Of a stretch of DNA of 64,000 nucleotides, positions 18,131 to 30,373 are shown in pieces. The first letter of the stretch is position 1; every line of letters starts with the position of its first letter. Position numbers and translations under genes: made by a program. Origin of the DNA: Anastrepha obliqua (lineage: Eukaryota > Arthropoda > Insecta > Diptera > Tephritidae); assembly GCF_027943255.1 (NCBI RefSeq), contig NC_072892.1:159714792-159778791 (forward strand), written 5' to 3'. The notes under the pieces are model-generated. The model ran no database searches. It was not told the DNA's origin and saw only the letters and a list, made by a program, of their open reading frames with translations.

Positions 18131-20277
18131 ATCATTTTAAAATATCAGCAACCAAAATATTCTTGCCGTAGTCCAATTTCGAGAAAATAACAAAAATCTT
18201 ATAAAACGATAAGAGCCTAATAGGCCCGTCACAATGGGTTCGTTTCGTCCGTTGCGCAACGAATTTGACAAACAGCATAATATACAAGTACATGACATGA
18301 TGGAAAGAATAATGTGTTGCCAGATTACCATTTTCGTAACTTGATTTATTATTTTTTTTTTGTTTTTGATTATTTTGTGTCTCGGAGTTTTAGTTCTTTC
18401 TTCATGACATTTTTCTAGTTGTTCTAATTAAAATGTCATGTTTATAATTTTGTAAAATATACATTTTTTAATAATTATTTAAATAATTCACTCAGTTTTA
18501 TTTAGCTTTACTTTTTTTAACATCTGGTGGCATTGCCCGCGAGTGCAGTTGTTGTTGGTGTTCTTCTGCTTTCAGCAGTCAAATCTCTCTCTCGCTATTG
18601 CAGTGTTGTCTAGCTTTGGATATAAAAACGCACTAAAATGCCCATTTAAAGAAAATAAAACACCAAATTTTTATTGAATCACTTAAATAACTTTGAATGC
18701 GTGACAAATTGTTTTTAGAATGTGCGATTTTTTTTAAATAAATGTGTTATGCTTATGTACAATTTAATTTATGATTTTTTTTTTTTGTTAAGCGAGACTC
18801 TTTTGTTTAGGAACGACTTATTTGCTATATTTGAGGTTATGTAACTAGATAAATTACTCTTTTGTAAAAATGTCAGTATGGTTTCTTTAGTATTTTCTGG
18901 TATTTTGTGGCTTATTTTTACTGTGAATACATCTCTTGATGCCCTATGTCCCACTAAGGATTGATGACCGGAAGAAACGATTACACCTCCATAGTTTTAA
19001 TTCGCATTCAGTAAGTTTAAACGCTTTTTGAATTGTGTAAAAAGGTTTTCAATCTTAAGAAGAGCTGAGAGAACATGATTTAATATTCTTGCACAACCTT
19101 AAATGGAGCCAAAAATTATATTTGCACTTTCAAATTATCAAATTTTATAAGAGTCGAAAAATTTTGATTAGCACTCAAACCTTCTCAGAGTGGTGGCTTG
19201 AAAGTATAAAGAAAAGGCTTGAAAGTATAAAGAAAAGGCTAGGCTTAACCAAGTTGTCGTGAAAAAAGAATGCACGTCACGATCTCGAAATTATGGTCAT
19301 ACCCACCGTCCACGACTACCATAAATTCGTCCTTTTATACCCGAGGAAATATAATATTTGCTTTCACGACAAGAACATCTGTTTGTTTTTCTTTGTTTAT
19401 ATGCGGCATTACTTCAATTCCTTTAAAAATTTTAATATTTTGCTATGCCATATTTTTCTCAATTCTGTACAAAATATATTGCATAAATGCCACGTATGCA
19501 CGGCTATAGCCAGCTCATTAATAAGTTAAAGATGGCAATAAAATTATGCTGGGAACATTTTATTAGGTATGTAAGTAAATAAAATTTGCAAAATGCGCAC
19601 AAAAGGAGGAGCTCTTGCGGTTTTTATGTGCATATAGTTGCCTATGTGTGCGTGTGTGCTTCTTTAAGGGTGAACGGAAATTGTGCGTTGTGTGAAAAAA
19701 TGTATAGAAGAAGTGAAAAGAAAAGTGATGCCACAACAGCGAATGCATAACCACATACACTCACACACCCTCACACACATATGGGCAGTATATTTGTACA
19801 AGTGGCATCGCCCGCACACACTTTTGCGGTGGCTTACTTACATACAATTTTTTTTTTCAAAGCCCGCTAACGAAACGACAAAGTGGCGCAAGGTGGCGAA
19901 GTGGAGAGAAATGTAGAAAGTAAACTTAAAAAAAACTGCGCAGTAATTGCAAAACTGCAAATATGCAATTTGGTGCGAAAGTGAGTCCGAAGGAGCAAAG
20001 TGTGCAGTGCCATATGCGATACAGTTATGGGCAGCTAAATATGACACTTTCGAATTGTTAAGCTTATCAGTCAAAATTTGAGGATTTAAGGCTATTAGTT
20101 CACTTACATAGAATATTGTATTAAATATATTTAACGAAATTGGAAATTAGAACTACAAAAAGGTAAAAAAAACGAATAAAGTATAAGTTCACAAACAATT
20201 AATGACTTTTAGCCAATAACCAAACCTTTAAATTTGCTTGTAAAATTGGTCGCTGAAGACGAAATTAAAAAAAATTA
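18131..20277. other. Non-coding interval with a 21-bp tandem duplication
   Basis: AT-rich sequence without a defensible gene. At 19195-19240 a 21-bp unit beginning ggcttgaaagtataaag is repeated twice in tandem. Small ORFs at 19270-19529 and 19838-20074 have no motif and overlap on both strands. Confidence 0.4.
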
Positions 20278-22405
20278 CAGTCGAACTTCGATAACTCGAA
20301 CTATGACATGCCACAAAAAAAATCGAGCTATCAAGATTTTGAGTTATCAAATATAATATGCACATGCATACATAAAAATCCATAAACAAAATAAAACCTG
20401 ATGGAAAATAAACAATCCATAAAACTCAAGGGTTAGCAAACAATTTTATTGATAAAACAGTACATGCTTCAAATTATGTATAGTTGCTATATAATATTGT
20501 ATGTGTATATTTTAAAATTATATATACATAATTAGGAACATTGTATGAATAGATGTATAGCTTTCATTCGTTTAAAGTAAAAAAGTCAGTTATTTGGAAT
20601 TGACGAGAGGATTTTTTATTATGATCTTCAAAAAAAGCTTCAATATTATTTAAACCATTGTACAGAGAATCGGTTGTATGTTCATTTGTTTTTAAATACG
20701 ACCGCAAAATCTTGAACGAATTTGCAACTAGCTCGTTTGAAACTGGTTGCAGCATATCATCTTGCAAATCATCTTCTATATCACTTTCGCAATAGCTCCA
20801 CAATATCTTCATCTGTGGGAAACTCTGAAGCAACAATATCGTCATCCACATGCATAAAATCATTAAAGATGACACCTTCTGTACCTTTGGTATTTTGCCA
20901 AGCTTCATATTCATTCTGCAGTTGAATTTCTTCCTTACTCCTTTCTTTTATGCGTTCGCTTATAAAAACCAAAGGAATGTCATCTTCTTCCTCCCATTCA
21001 GAATATTGACCGAAGCCGGCTTTTCTAAAACAATTAGAGATGGTCTCAGGCTTAACATCGATATTCCATGCATTAGTTATTTCATCAACACAGTTCATTA
21101 ATGTAAAGTTAAGATTTTTGTTTACTTCAAAGCATTTTATAGTATTTTTTAAAATTCTGCGACGATAATGACATTTTAAATTTTCTATGACACCTTGATC
21201 GAATGGTTGTAATTTTGATGTCATATTCGGGGGGAAAAATGCAAGTTTGATAAACTTTCATCTCTGTTGGATGTCTTTAGGATGGGCTGGGCAGTTGTCA
21301 ATAAAAAGTAGAATATTTCTTCCGGCTTTTCCAAATTGTTTGTCTAAGTAAAGAAGCCATTCTTCAAAAAAGGCTCCCGTCATCCACGCCTTTGAATTTG
21401 CTTTATAGTCGAGAGGTAACCATTTAACACCTCTAAAACAGCGGGGTTGATTACTTTTACATATCAAGAGTAATTTCAATTTTTCTGATCCATCCATGTT
21501 TGCGGCAATCATCAACGTAACTCTCTGTTTACTTTCCTCCATGGCATTTCTGGTTTTTAAAAGTTAAGGTGTTATCTGGAAGACATTTAAAGAATAAGCC
21601 CGTCTCGTCTGCATTGAATATGTCCCGTGCTTGATAACCTTCTAATAAATGAGGTAAAACATCACGTTGCCATTTCATACAATCTTCTTCGCTTACATCA
21701 TTACTCTCATCACACGCCTTTTATGACATATACCAGATCTTAGAAAAAAAAATAACTTTAGGTACCAGCTTGCACATTTATTTTATGAATGTACATACCT
21801 TCGTTTCCAATTATCGAGCCAACCAGTGCTTGCCTTGAAATTCGGTTGTTCTAATTTTTGACTAAATTCCAATGCTTTTTCTTTAAGTAATCCTCCAGAT
21901 ATAGGCAAATTCCGTGTTCTTGCCGATTTAAACCATTCTAAAACTGCTTTGTCCACATTTACGTATGTTGGCTTTTTTAGTCTCTTTGAACTCCCACTTG
22001 CACCACCACTTTAGATTGCAGTAATAACCGTTTGTTTATTTTTTAAAATAGTTGACACTGTATTTGCCGGAATAGCATACTTTACAGCTACATCTTTTTT
22101 TCGCGCACCCATTTCTACTTCCTTTATTAGTTTAAATTTTTCATCAATAGATAAAGTTTTTAAACAACATTTTGATGACATGTCAACAGAGTTTATTTTC
22201 CCGTAAGAACTACTAATAAAATACCTGTGGACTTAAACAGTGCAGCGACCCAACTGCTCACATCTGTTTGCTATAAAATAAGCAAAACGTATATTAATAA
22301 GGGGATTCCCCCGGAAATTCGACTTATCAAAGCTGGCGCCAAATATTCTGTTCGAGATATCAAGATATTCCAGATATCGAAGTTCGACTTATTGAGGTTC
22401 GACTG
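20278..22405 (-). mobile_element. Full-length pogo/Tigger-like element, inactive
   Basis: Ends are 24-bp inverted repeats with 21 matches, CAGTCGAACTTCGATAACTC on the left and CAGTCGAACCTCAATAAGTC on the right (reverse complement), flanked by TA at 20276-20277 and 22406-22407. The CAG start and TA target are typical of the pogo branch of Tc1/mariner. The 2.1-kb length and a transposase covering the interior indicate a once-autonomous copy. Confidence 0.88.
20564..22181 (-). pseudogene. pogo/Tigger-like transposase, broken, probably with one short intron
   Basis: Starts at ATG 22181 (MSSKCCLKTLSIDEKFKLIK). An HTH region (VKYAIPANTVSTILKNKQ) and CENP-B-like second domain (VDKAVLEWFKSARTRNLPIS) follow. 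A GT...AG interval near 21740-21800 after NWKRR looks like a small intron. Catalytic blocks: FNADETGLFFKCLP, LLFIDNCPAHPKD and FFPPNMTSKLQPFDQGVIEN, giving all three acidic positions. Lesions: a nonsense TAA near 22010, a frameshift near 21540, a stop after DIQQR near 21258, and a frameshift near 20790 before the C-terminus (FQITDFFTLNE). It would mobilise its own ends if intact; it is not. Confidence 0.82.
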
Positions 22406-22407
22406 TA

Positions 22408-23430
22408 TTATTTTTATTAATTTTTATAATTTACATTGTAACGTTGTATTTCTTTTATTATTTAAAACTTATAACGTTGTGTTTCTTTTTCGTAAAATAT
22501 ATCTCTCGTATTTTTAATTGTAATAAAAACGCCGGAAAACTAAAACAAATGCATTTAGTAAGCTTCGCGAGCAAGAGCAACACCTGTTTTGCAGCGGCCA
22601 GCCAACACTGTCAACACTACAAAGGTAGTCATTGGCAAGCACCTAAGCTCTGCTCACCGCCGATTACTAAACGGAATGTCCTTTCCAAAAGCGCGCAGGC
22701 TTTTTATAGGCAAAATCAATCCTATTAGAAAATTCAAATTTAGAGTTTGAAAAAAGACATCTAGTAGTCATTACAATTTTAGGGCATTGCCATATAAGAA
22801 AACTTTAAATTAAATCTTAACAATTTGAAGGTATTGCCATATAGAAACAAATACATTAATAAATTAGAAAATATAAGTATGCTACAACATATTTTTTATA
22901 TTATTAATTAAAACTACTATTTCTTATATTCTTACGCATGAATACACATCCAACTTTTCTTTTTAATATTCCAGAAATAACTTAAAAATATAACTTTTTT
23001 AACTGCGTGTTTCCATACATATATAAAAAGTGTTTTCTGACCAAAACGCCCGCACGTGTTTGTAAAAAGTTATCAGCATATCCCCGGCGGACCCAAATCT
23101 CGGCGATAATAGATTTGCTCTATTATTCCCATCCACCCACGCACCAACCCATTCGGCTACGGCGGCCGCTAACTATAACTATAAACTATTAGATGACCCC
23201 AAATTCGTTACCATAAAACTAAAAGACACAAATTAATCATTCACCGAATATTAAATTTTTTCACTGCATAGATCGCTTCTTTCCAAATTTTAAGCTCATT
23301 AACTGTTTGTCACAACAATCCGACGGCTTAGTAATCCTGTTGAAAACCCCGTTATTATGCAAAAAAATGTATCGATGCCCGCTTAACTCCTAGTCTACCA
23401 CGATTACCAATTGCGTTAAGGGTACTGTAG
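22408..23430. other. Non-coding interval with a SINE head scrap
   Basis: AT-rich, no gene recognised. At 23133-23171 the last 38 bases of the SINE head (caccaacccattcggctacg followed by gcggccgct) occur alone, minus orientation. Confidence 0.5.
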
Positions 23431-23431
23431 A

Positions 23432-23650
23432 TGCCCCTTTCCTCAACAATGTCCCCGAAAACAAAATCATTGATGGCTTGAAAGAGTATAACGTAACAAA
23501 TATTTATAAATTTCAACGCATTATCGAAGGAGTCTCTATACCCACAGGAGTAATCTTAATTTCCTTCTACAATTATTTTCTCCCGAACAAGATTGACATC
23601 GTATGGAGCACCACTAAAGTATTTCCCTTCTACTCGAATCACAATATCTT
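23432..23650 (+). pseudogene. Non-LTR ORF1 (gag-like) fragment
   Basis: Reads APFLNNVPENKIIDGLKEYN, VTNIYKFQRIIEGVSIPTGV and then ILISFYNYFLPNKIDI. The pattern of a short RNA-binding fold followed by PTG-I-L-F and LP-K-V matches the pre-zinc-knuckle part of ORF1 proteins of I/Loa-type elements. The zinc knuckles are not present. Family recognition is from motif style only. Confidence 0.45.
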
Positions 23651-23664
23651 CTTCTCCTTCTTAG

Positions 23665-24090
23665 CATCACAGTTCTTGGTGAACCATAACTTCATTCACA
23701 ACCTTGCGCCATCTCTCTCAATCCAAGGCTACCTCCTTCCACCGCCGCACGTTTAGCCCTTCAAGCGCAACTTTTACGTCTTCGAACCATCTCTTTCTGG
23801 GGCGTCCTCTTCTTCAGCCTCCAACAGGGCGTAGTTCAACTGCATTTCGAGTTGTTCTCTCCTTGGGTGTTCGAAGCACGTATCCGAGAGCTTTCTTATA
23901 CTCTGAAGTTTTATAAGTCTTATCACAGTTTCGTTTTTTGCTAATAGTTGCAGCTCATGATTATTTCTAATTCGATAGGTAACGTCTTGCAGCCTTAAAG
24001 GTCCATACATTTTTCGCAATATTTTTCTTCCAAATCCCAGTAGCTGATTAATGACAGTCATTTTTAGCGTCCATAGTTCGCATCCCGAAT
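23665..24090 (-). mobile_element. RTE-like family remnant (C-terminal RT region)
   Basis: Minus strand: GFGRKILRKMYGPLRLQDVT, YRIRNNHELQLLAKNETVIR and LIKLQSIRKLSDTCFEHPR align in order with FERKILRKSFGPLHV ... RIKIQRLRWLGHV of the family A copies. A deletion then removes part of the GRGRP box, and the tail ends near 23665 in a gaaggagaaga simple repeat. It is a diverged relative of family A. Confidence 0.7.
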
Positions 24091-24094
24091 CCTA

Positions 24095-24989
24095 GGCGAT
24101 GTGAAAATTGGTAAAATTAGGGCAAACGCTAAAATTCTGCAAAAAATACACCAGCTTGCGAAACACGTAATTTTCCTCTCCATATACCCGATACATGCAT
24201 CCGCACCTACTATGTAAATTGTGCAGGCGATCATGTTGCTTCTTCCAACTTATGTCAGAAATATCAGCATCAAGCGAATGAAATCACGAAAATAAAAACA
24301 TAAGAAAAATGCACTCTACTTGAAGCGAACAAACTACACAAACTGTGGAATCCTCTCTCCCTGACTCCAAACTCATCCGCTAACATCACGAAAGCAAATA
24401 GTTCAATTGGCAAAGCAAGGCGCATTCATTAAAGGTGGTGGCATTCGACTAACAACAATGTTTTGTGCGTTTGATTGTCAAAGCCTTTCGCCTTCAGCTG
24501 ATTTACCAGCACCACCTTAAAAATATTCGCCTTGGGCAAAAGCATAAACCAAACTAACAACAACCCAATCTCTCAAGTAGATCCATCAATAACAACTTTA
24601 TCTGCAACACCAACACCAATCAGCAAATCAGCAGTCACAAAATTCAGTTTTCCATCCGCCTACAATAATCGTCTACAACCAATTGACACAAGAGAACCAA
24701 CAAAGGTCACAACACCTGACGATCTTTCTCAAGTTGCAGCATTTCCTTTGCTCCACTTTGTAAATGATTCAGTCGTTTTTAGTATTGCAAAACACAAATA
24801 AATATCCCTTAAATAAATATCAAAGATCATTACATTTCAATAGGACTGAATCAATGTGATTTAGTATTTAAAAATTACTGCATACAATGAGTTTCAAAAA
24901 CTTAAAATATGCTTTATTTAATTACAACAACAAATGTTAAAGTATATTTCACTGTAACAAAAATAAATAATTTTAAATTCTTATAATTC
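24095..24989. other. Interval without a recognised gene
   Basis: A Thr/Pro/Ser-rich open stretch at 24532-24801 (+) has no homology that I recognise. No SINE or TIR structure found. Part may be the 3' region of the Helitron that follows. Confidence 0.35.
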
Positions 24990-26668
24990 AAAAAGATATA
25001 ATGGAGAGTATTAATCTAGGATATTTTTGTAGACTATATTAAAAGTTTTTCCGTCTTTTGCAAATATGTGTAAATTCCGGGCATTAGACTCTCGCGAACA
25101 TGCTACATATAGTTGACCGTGAGAGAAGCATGGCTTTTCTAAATGCACTCCTGCTACCTGCAATGTCTGCCCTTGTACTTTGTTTATGGTAACAGCAAAG
25201 CTAAGCTTGACGGGAAACTGAACCCTTTTGAATTGGAATGGAAGGTCAGTGGGAATAATTGGAATGCGAGGTATGATAACACTTTTTCCCTTACCCATAC
25301 CTGTTAAAATAGTAGCACCAAGTATATTTTGCCCCAATTTTGTTATCCGAAGCCTTGTTCCATTACATAGCAGAGGAGCATTTAGATTTCGCATAAGCAT
25401 CACTGGTACATTCAATTTTAATTGAATTTTATGTGTCGGTACACCCGACAGTTCAAGTGAGTTTAAAAATTCCATAGGATATAGAGTACTTAGTTCCGTA
25501 TCCATAATTGTATCTATTGGCAAACATTCCTTCATTTCTCCTTGCACCTCTTTTAAAATGTCACTGTTGATCCTAGAAACTACTTCATTTTTTGGCGTTC
25601 ATATTGCTCTTGCGCACAACCACTAATCACAACTCAAATTTTGTTGCAATTCCGAAAAAACATGAGCGATGAGATTCACATCATTTTCTACTAAATTGCA
25701 AAATTCTCTTGATAGTGATATATAACCTTCTTTGTCAACGTCTAAACAACCATCACCAATTTTCAACAACATTTCTGCATAAAGTCCCGAGTCCATGTCA
25801 TTATGAAGATGAACTCTCATATTCGTTTTCAGGCTGAGTTTATGATATTCAATTGAAGAATCATATTGAAATCCAGTACCATTAAATACAGACCAATCCT
25901 TACTTATAAAATTTCTACGGCGCGTGCTCTGCATTTCTGCATTATGAATTCTTCTCACCTGCGATTGCTCTGGGGTTTCTATTGCTCTTCTAGCTGCCTG
26001 CAACTCAGCTTGTCTTTCTGAGCGAACTTATGCTTGAAAAGGTGTTTCAGTTGCTCTCAAAATCCTTTGTCGCTGTGCTTGTTGTTGCTTTCTCAGCTCT
26101 GCGTGAATCGAAGACTCTTGATTTCGTGCAACTTTTGCCGCGAGGAGCCGCGACTAATTTTTGGATAGATCAGATTTCCGTTTCCGAGGCATTTTTAAAG
26201 AAGAACAGAGTAAGAATTAAAATCAGTGGTAAGATTTAAAATAATCAAGTGACATCTAACCACAAAAATGACACCAAACCTCAAAAATCAAAATTTTATA
26301 TATTTTATATAAAAATATAAAAATGACAGAAGCATACCAAATATCAGATTAATCTGTCATCAAGAAAAGGGTAAAATTCCAATTACTAAATTTGACCCAA
26401 ACAAACAAATAAATAAACTGGACAAGCTAAATAAAACTGTTTAATAAAAAAACAATATATATAGAAAAATTTCAAACAGCTGAAATTTTGAGATTTTTTG
26501 ACATTTTTAACATTCAAAAAAAATATTTTTTTTTAAGAAGAAGTATCCTATGTTACTTCTAACACCTCCAAAAATATGTGTACAAAGTTCCATAATAATC
26601 GGTTAAGTAGTTTTGGCGTCAAAGCGTAACAAACAAACTTACATTCACATTTATAATATTAGTAGGGA
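24990..26668 (-). mobile_element. Helitron with deleted Rep/helicase gene
   Basis: The 5' end on the minus strand is A/TCCCTACTAATATTATAAA at 26668, the TC-starting terminus common in insect Helitrons, followed by cgctttgacgccaaaactac. The interior carries both ends of a Rep-helicase gene. The 3' CTRR end and hairpin could not be placed with certainty, so the lower boundary is approximate. Confidence 0.65.
25011..26192 (-). pseudogene. Helitron Rep/helicase pseudogene, N- and C-terminal parts joined
   Basis: ATG at 26192 opens MPRKRKSDLSKN, then AELRKQQQAQRQRILRATET, RRIHNAEMQSTRRRNF and DWSVFNGTGFQYDSSIEYHK, the N-terminus of insect Helitron proteins. It then jumps to helicase sequence: LKTNMRVHLHND, GYISLSREFCNL, VVSRINSDILKEVQGE, LELSGVPTHKIQLKLNVPVM, and the C-terminal LSFAVTINKVQGQTLQVAGV with QLYVACSRES. 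Rep HUH motifs and most Pif1-type helicase motifs are deleted. Stops lie at TAG and TAA in the N-terminal part and at 25623. The last 178 codons are open. Confidence 0.85.
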
Positions 26669-26892
26669 TTAGAAAAATTTCACAAACTTTTCCTTCCAAT
26701 TCCAGGTGTTTTAATCAGAATTTCTTTTTGTTATATTTAAGACACAAATTTATATTCCCAGATTGAACCAAATTGGCCCATAAATCTATTTTTCGGTATA
26801 TTTCGACTACGTGCCATCTATACTATCTACATATGTTTTCCAAAAATATTTAATGTTAAATAGTTATTATACAGTTCCCAATCTATAATATA

Positions 26893-28179
26893 CTAGCAAA
26901 CCCCGCCCCCTTCGCTGGGCACACTAAAATAGAATAGATATGGTTTAGAACAGAAAACATATGGTTTTCATATTATTTATTTCTTTATTCTTTATTCAAT
27001 CGCTTTGGCATAAACAATATTTTTTGTTTTTCTATTTGTTTTTGAGTAAATATAAAATACAAATTGAAAATCAGGAAAAAAGAAGATTGTTTTTAAATTT
27101 CAAATCAACGCAAATGAATAACTAAGAAACAACCGTCTTTTTCCTGATCATCCATGAATTTTTCGTTTCAATTTATATGTTTTATTAAGCATTGGAGCTT
27201 TTTTAACCATTATCTATTTATATTTTTCAAAAAAAAAAAAAACGAAAAAAATTGTTTTTTCTACGAACACATAATTTCATTCGGATTTCACATTAAATTC
27301 TCAAATTTCGTAAGAAATTATTCACTGTTCCAAAATCCACTCCAAAAAAATTCACAAACAATTTTTACATGTTGCACTTACGCTTTTTCCTTATGGCATC
27401 CAAATCAGAAAGAAATATTGACACATTGTAACTCACACTGTCAATTTGACAGTTCAGTTCCGCCCCAAGCGTTAAAAAAGTAAGCGACATTATGGCTGGC
27501 TCAAAAGAACGCTGTACCCGTTGCCAGTGCTCCGAATTACAACCAAACTTTACGAAACCCATTTTCAATACTTACTTAACAATGTGCGTAAGTTTGGTTT
27601 GATTCGGTGCAAAGACACGGCGGGTCCACGTTTTGGCATATATTTCGAGACCCTAGTCATCAATAGGTATGAAAATTACCCCGTATTAAAGCACTTATCA
27701 ACAGCTTTCATTTGATACCCATATTGTACATACACAACCAAAGGTTACCCGGGTCCACGTTTTGACCTATATCTCGAGACCCCAGTCACGGAGCGGCATG
27801 AAAAATACTCTGTACTAAAGCATTCACCAACAGCTTCAATTTGATATCCATATTGTACAAACACATTCTAGGGTCCACGTTTTGGTCTCTATCTCGAGAC
27901 CCTAGTCACGGAGCGGCATGAAAGATACTCTGGACTAAAGCATTCACCAACAGCTTCCATTTGATACCCATATTGTACATACACATCCGAAGGTTACCCG
28001 GGTCCACGTTTTGACCTATATCTCGAGCCCTATTTCCAAAATAAAATATGATCCATGTTACTCGTGGATGATGTAGCTTTCGAATGGTGAAAGAATTTTT
28101 AAAATCGGTCCAGTAGTTTTTGAGCCTATTCGTAACAAACAAACAAACAAAGTTTTCCTCTTTATAATATTAGTATAGA
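26893..28179 (-). mobile_element. Non-autonomous Helitron with internal tandem repeats
   Basis: 5' end TCTATACTAATATTATAAAG (minus, from 28179), followed by ggctcaaaaactactggacc; 3' end gggggcggggtttgCTAG at 26893 with a small GCCC/GGGC hairpin just upstream and a T following. No coding gene. Immediately left of it lies the 5' end of the other Helitron, same orientation, so the two are tandem. Confidence 0.7.
27620..28030. repeat. 120-129-bp tandem repeats, about 3.4 copies
   Basis: Units start at gggtccacgttttg (27622, 27751, 27871, 28000) and contain tcgagacccyagtcacgg and caccaacagctt. They sit in the 5' third of the Helitron. Two units end in ggttacccg and one lacks it, explaining the 120 versus 129 bp spacing. 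Confidence 0.85.
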
Positions 28180-28229
28180 AAAAAGGTGACAGACGGGACT
28201 ACAATTATCATGGAATTTCGTAATTAAGT

Positions 28230-28830
28230 GCAGTAAATAAAATCTTCTGGACGTTCTACACCACAGATTGAATGAGTACGCCGAACAAATATTAGGTGAA
28301 TACCAATGTGGTTTTAGTAATGGAAAGTCGACGACCGACCAAAGCTTTGTCGTTTCCCAAATATTGGTAAAGTTTCATGAGTATAAAATCAACCTGCATG
28401 CCCTCTTTATAGATTTTTTGAAAACGTTGGATAGTATTGAAAGAGGCAAAATTGAACACGTCCTACGCATGCAAGGAAACCGAAAAAAATGGGTATTCTA
28501 GTAAATTTAACACTCGCTTATACCTCCAAAGTGCGTATACAAGGCAAAGCGTCCGATTTATTCAAAGTTGAATCAGGAGTAAGGCAAGGGGATGCGCACT
28601 CTACGCTTGTGTTCAATCTGATCCTTGATTATATCCAACAAAGCTTTGCAAATATGTGGCTCTGCTGATAACCTGGTCATCTTCGCGAGAAATATAAATG
28701 TCCCACAGAAGTATTTCAAGCACTCCGATTAAAAGAAATATTCTGCGGATTAAAGATCAACGAAAACAAAACGAAGTATCTTACAAGACTCGTTGAGAAA
28801 AGCGCTATACCTTAGAATTGGTGATCATGA
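28230..28830 (+). pseudogene. RTE-like reverse transcriptase remnant
   Basis: Blocks: LNEYAEQILGEYQCGFSNGK with STTDQSFVVSQILVKFHEYK, NLHALFIDFLKTLDSIERGK (catalytic FIDF..AFD region, Ala changed), SKVRIQGKASDLFKVESGVR followed by QGD, and LKINENKTKY. The YADD box is destroyed and several frame changes occur. Same overall type as family A. Confidence 0.7.
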
Positions 28831-29119
28831 TCGGTCGATCGTCATTGTTAGACGACTTTGAGGATGATCTAAGAAATATAGGAGTGACGAACTATCCTAG
28901 TCTGGATATGGACCGAGATGCATTGAGAGGAATTGGGAGGAAGCTTAGGCTCTGAAATTGAAATTTGAAAAGGTCGAGCCACGGAACACCAGGAGATTTT
29001 GTGGCTCCTAAAACACTCAGGCTAAAAAGCCCATTGTATTTAAAGCTCTGAAAAGGGGGTAGATAGTCAAGGAGGGAAGGAGAAAAGTATTAGAGAAAGA
29101 GATAGAAATAGAATAGAGA

Positions 29120-29655
29120 CAGAGGTAGAGAAAGTTAGTCCTGTAAGAATTTTCCAGATTCTTTGGCAAATCTGTAAATATCCTCCAGTTTTAGAGAACG
29201 AATATTACTCATTCTCATGATATCGGAACCCAAAACTCGTAGCCGTGCTCTAGCAAAGGCAGGACACTCACAGAAAAAATGCTCAGTTCTATCCGCCTCC
29301 TCCAAGCCTGACAGCCACATCGGGTTCTCACTGATTCCAATGGTGGTCATATTCTGACCCTATGGGTTGTGTCCTGTAATGATACCGACCATCAACTGAA
29401 CGTCTTTCCTTCTAAGTTTTAGTAGAAAGTTTGACAGTTTTCTGTTCGGACTTGTCACAAAACACTGTACAGTTCTGCAGTGTTCTAGACCGGACCATCG
29501 CTCTTTATATAGATTGCCTACATAATCGCTGATCCAGTTCATGATTACATTCTTGAACAATCTTTGAGGTTTGTTTCGCGTTCTCCAGGGCCTGCAGTGC
29601 AGCCTTGCTGTCCAATCTGTTTCCCGCTCCATCTCCTCTCGATTATCCATTCTAA
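29120..29655 (-). pseudogene. I/R1-like RNase H and C-terminal knuckle remnant
   Basis: Two minus-strand frames cover DWTARLHCRPWRTRNKPQRL, KLSNFLLKLRRKDVQLMVGI with ITGHNP, then DRTEHFFCECPAFARARLRV, LGSDIM and KLEDIYRFAKESGKFL. This is the region after RNase H where I-superfamily proteins end with the HFFCECPxxxxxR knuckle. One frameshift near 29355 separates the frames. Upstream RNase H active site is absent. Confidence 0.65.
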
Positions 29656-30318
29656 GCTAAGGAGTGCTATGAATGATGATGATGATTATACATTCCGGTA
29701 TTAGAGTTAATGTAGAGAGTCTTTCAAAAACGTGCCTCAATGTTGTTTTAGAATGAAACATGTAAAAATTTAGATTCTTTTAGGTTTCAATATTTTTATT
29801 CAAAATACGGCTCTCTCAATTATTATATGTGAAAAATTACAACATTTAAATGCCCACTATGAATATGTCTGCAGCCGCGTCATGCGAAAATTTTCAAGCA
29901 CTCGCTCGCATATTCTCGCATTTAGTTCCACAACCTCGATCAAAATATTGTGTTTCAGCTCTTGAATCGTTGCTGGCTTATTCACGTAGACTTTACTTAT
30001 CAAAAATCCTCACCAAAAGTAGACGTGTGAGCTGGATCGCATGATCTACATGGCCAGTTTATGACATTTTTATGTGAAATTAATCGACTAGAAAGCTTAG
30101 AATGCAATAACGCAAAGTTTTCCCATGTTGTACGACTTGCAACTGCATGCTGTTGAAAATATAGATCGAAAATTAAGGCCCTGTTGAAAATAAAGATTTA
30201 ATAATCTTCCGTCAGTTGTCTATAGAGATTTTTATTCTCAAGTAACAGCTGTTTCATTTTTATCTCTTTTTTATTTTCGAAGAAAAACGGGTCAATTATT
30301 GTAATAATAATCATAATA

Positions 30319-30332
30319 ATTTAATAATTTTT
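30319..30332. repeat. SINE target-site duplication ATTTAATAATTTTT (left)
   Basis: Fourteen bases identical to 31727-31740, flanking the interrupted SINE. Confidence 0.8.
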
Positions 30333-30373
30333 TGGCGGCCGCCGTAGCGGAATGGGTTGGTGCGTGATTACTA

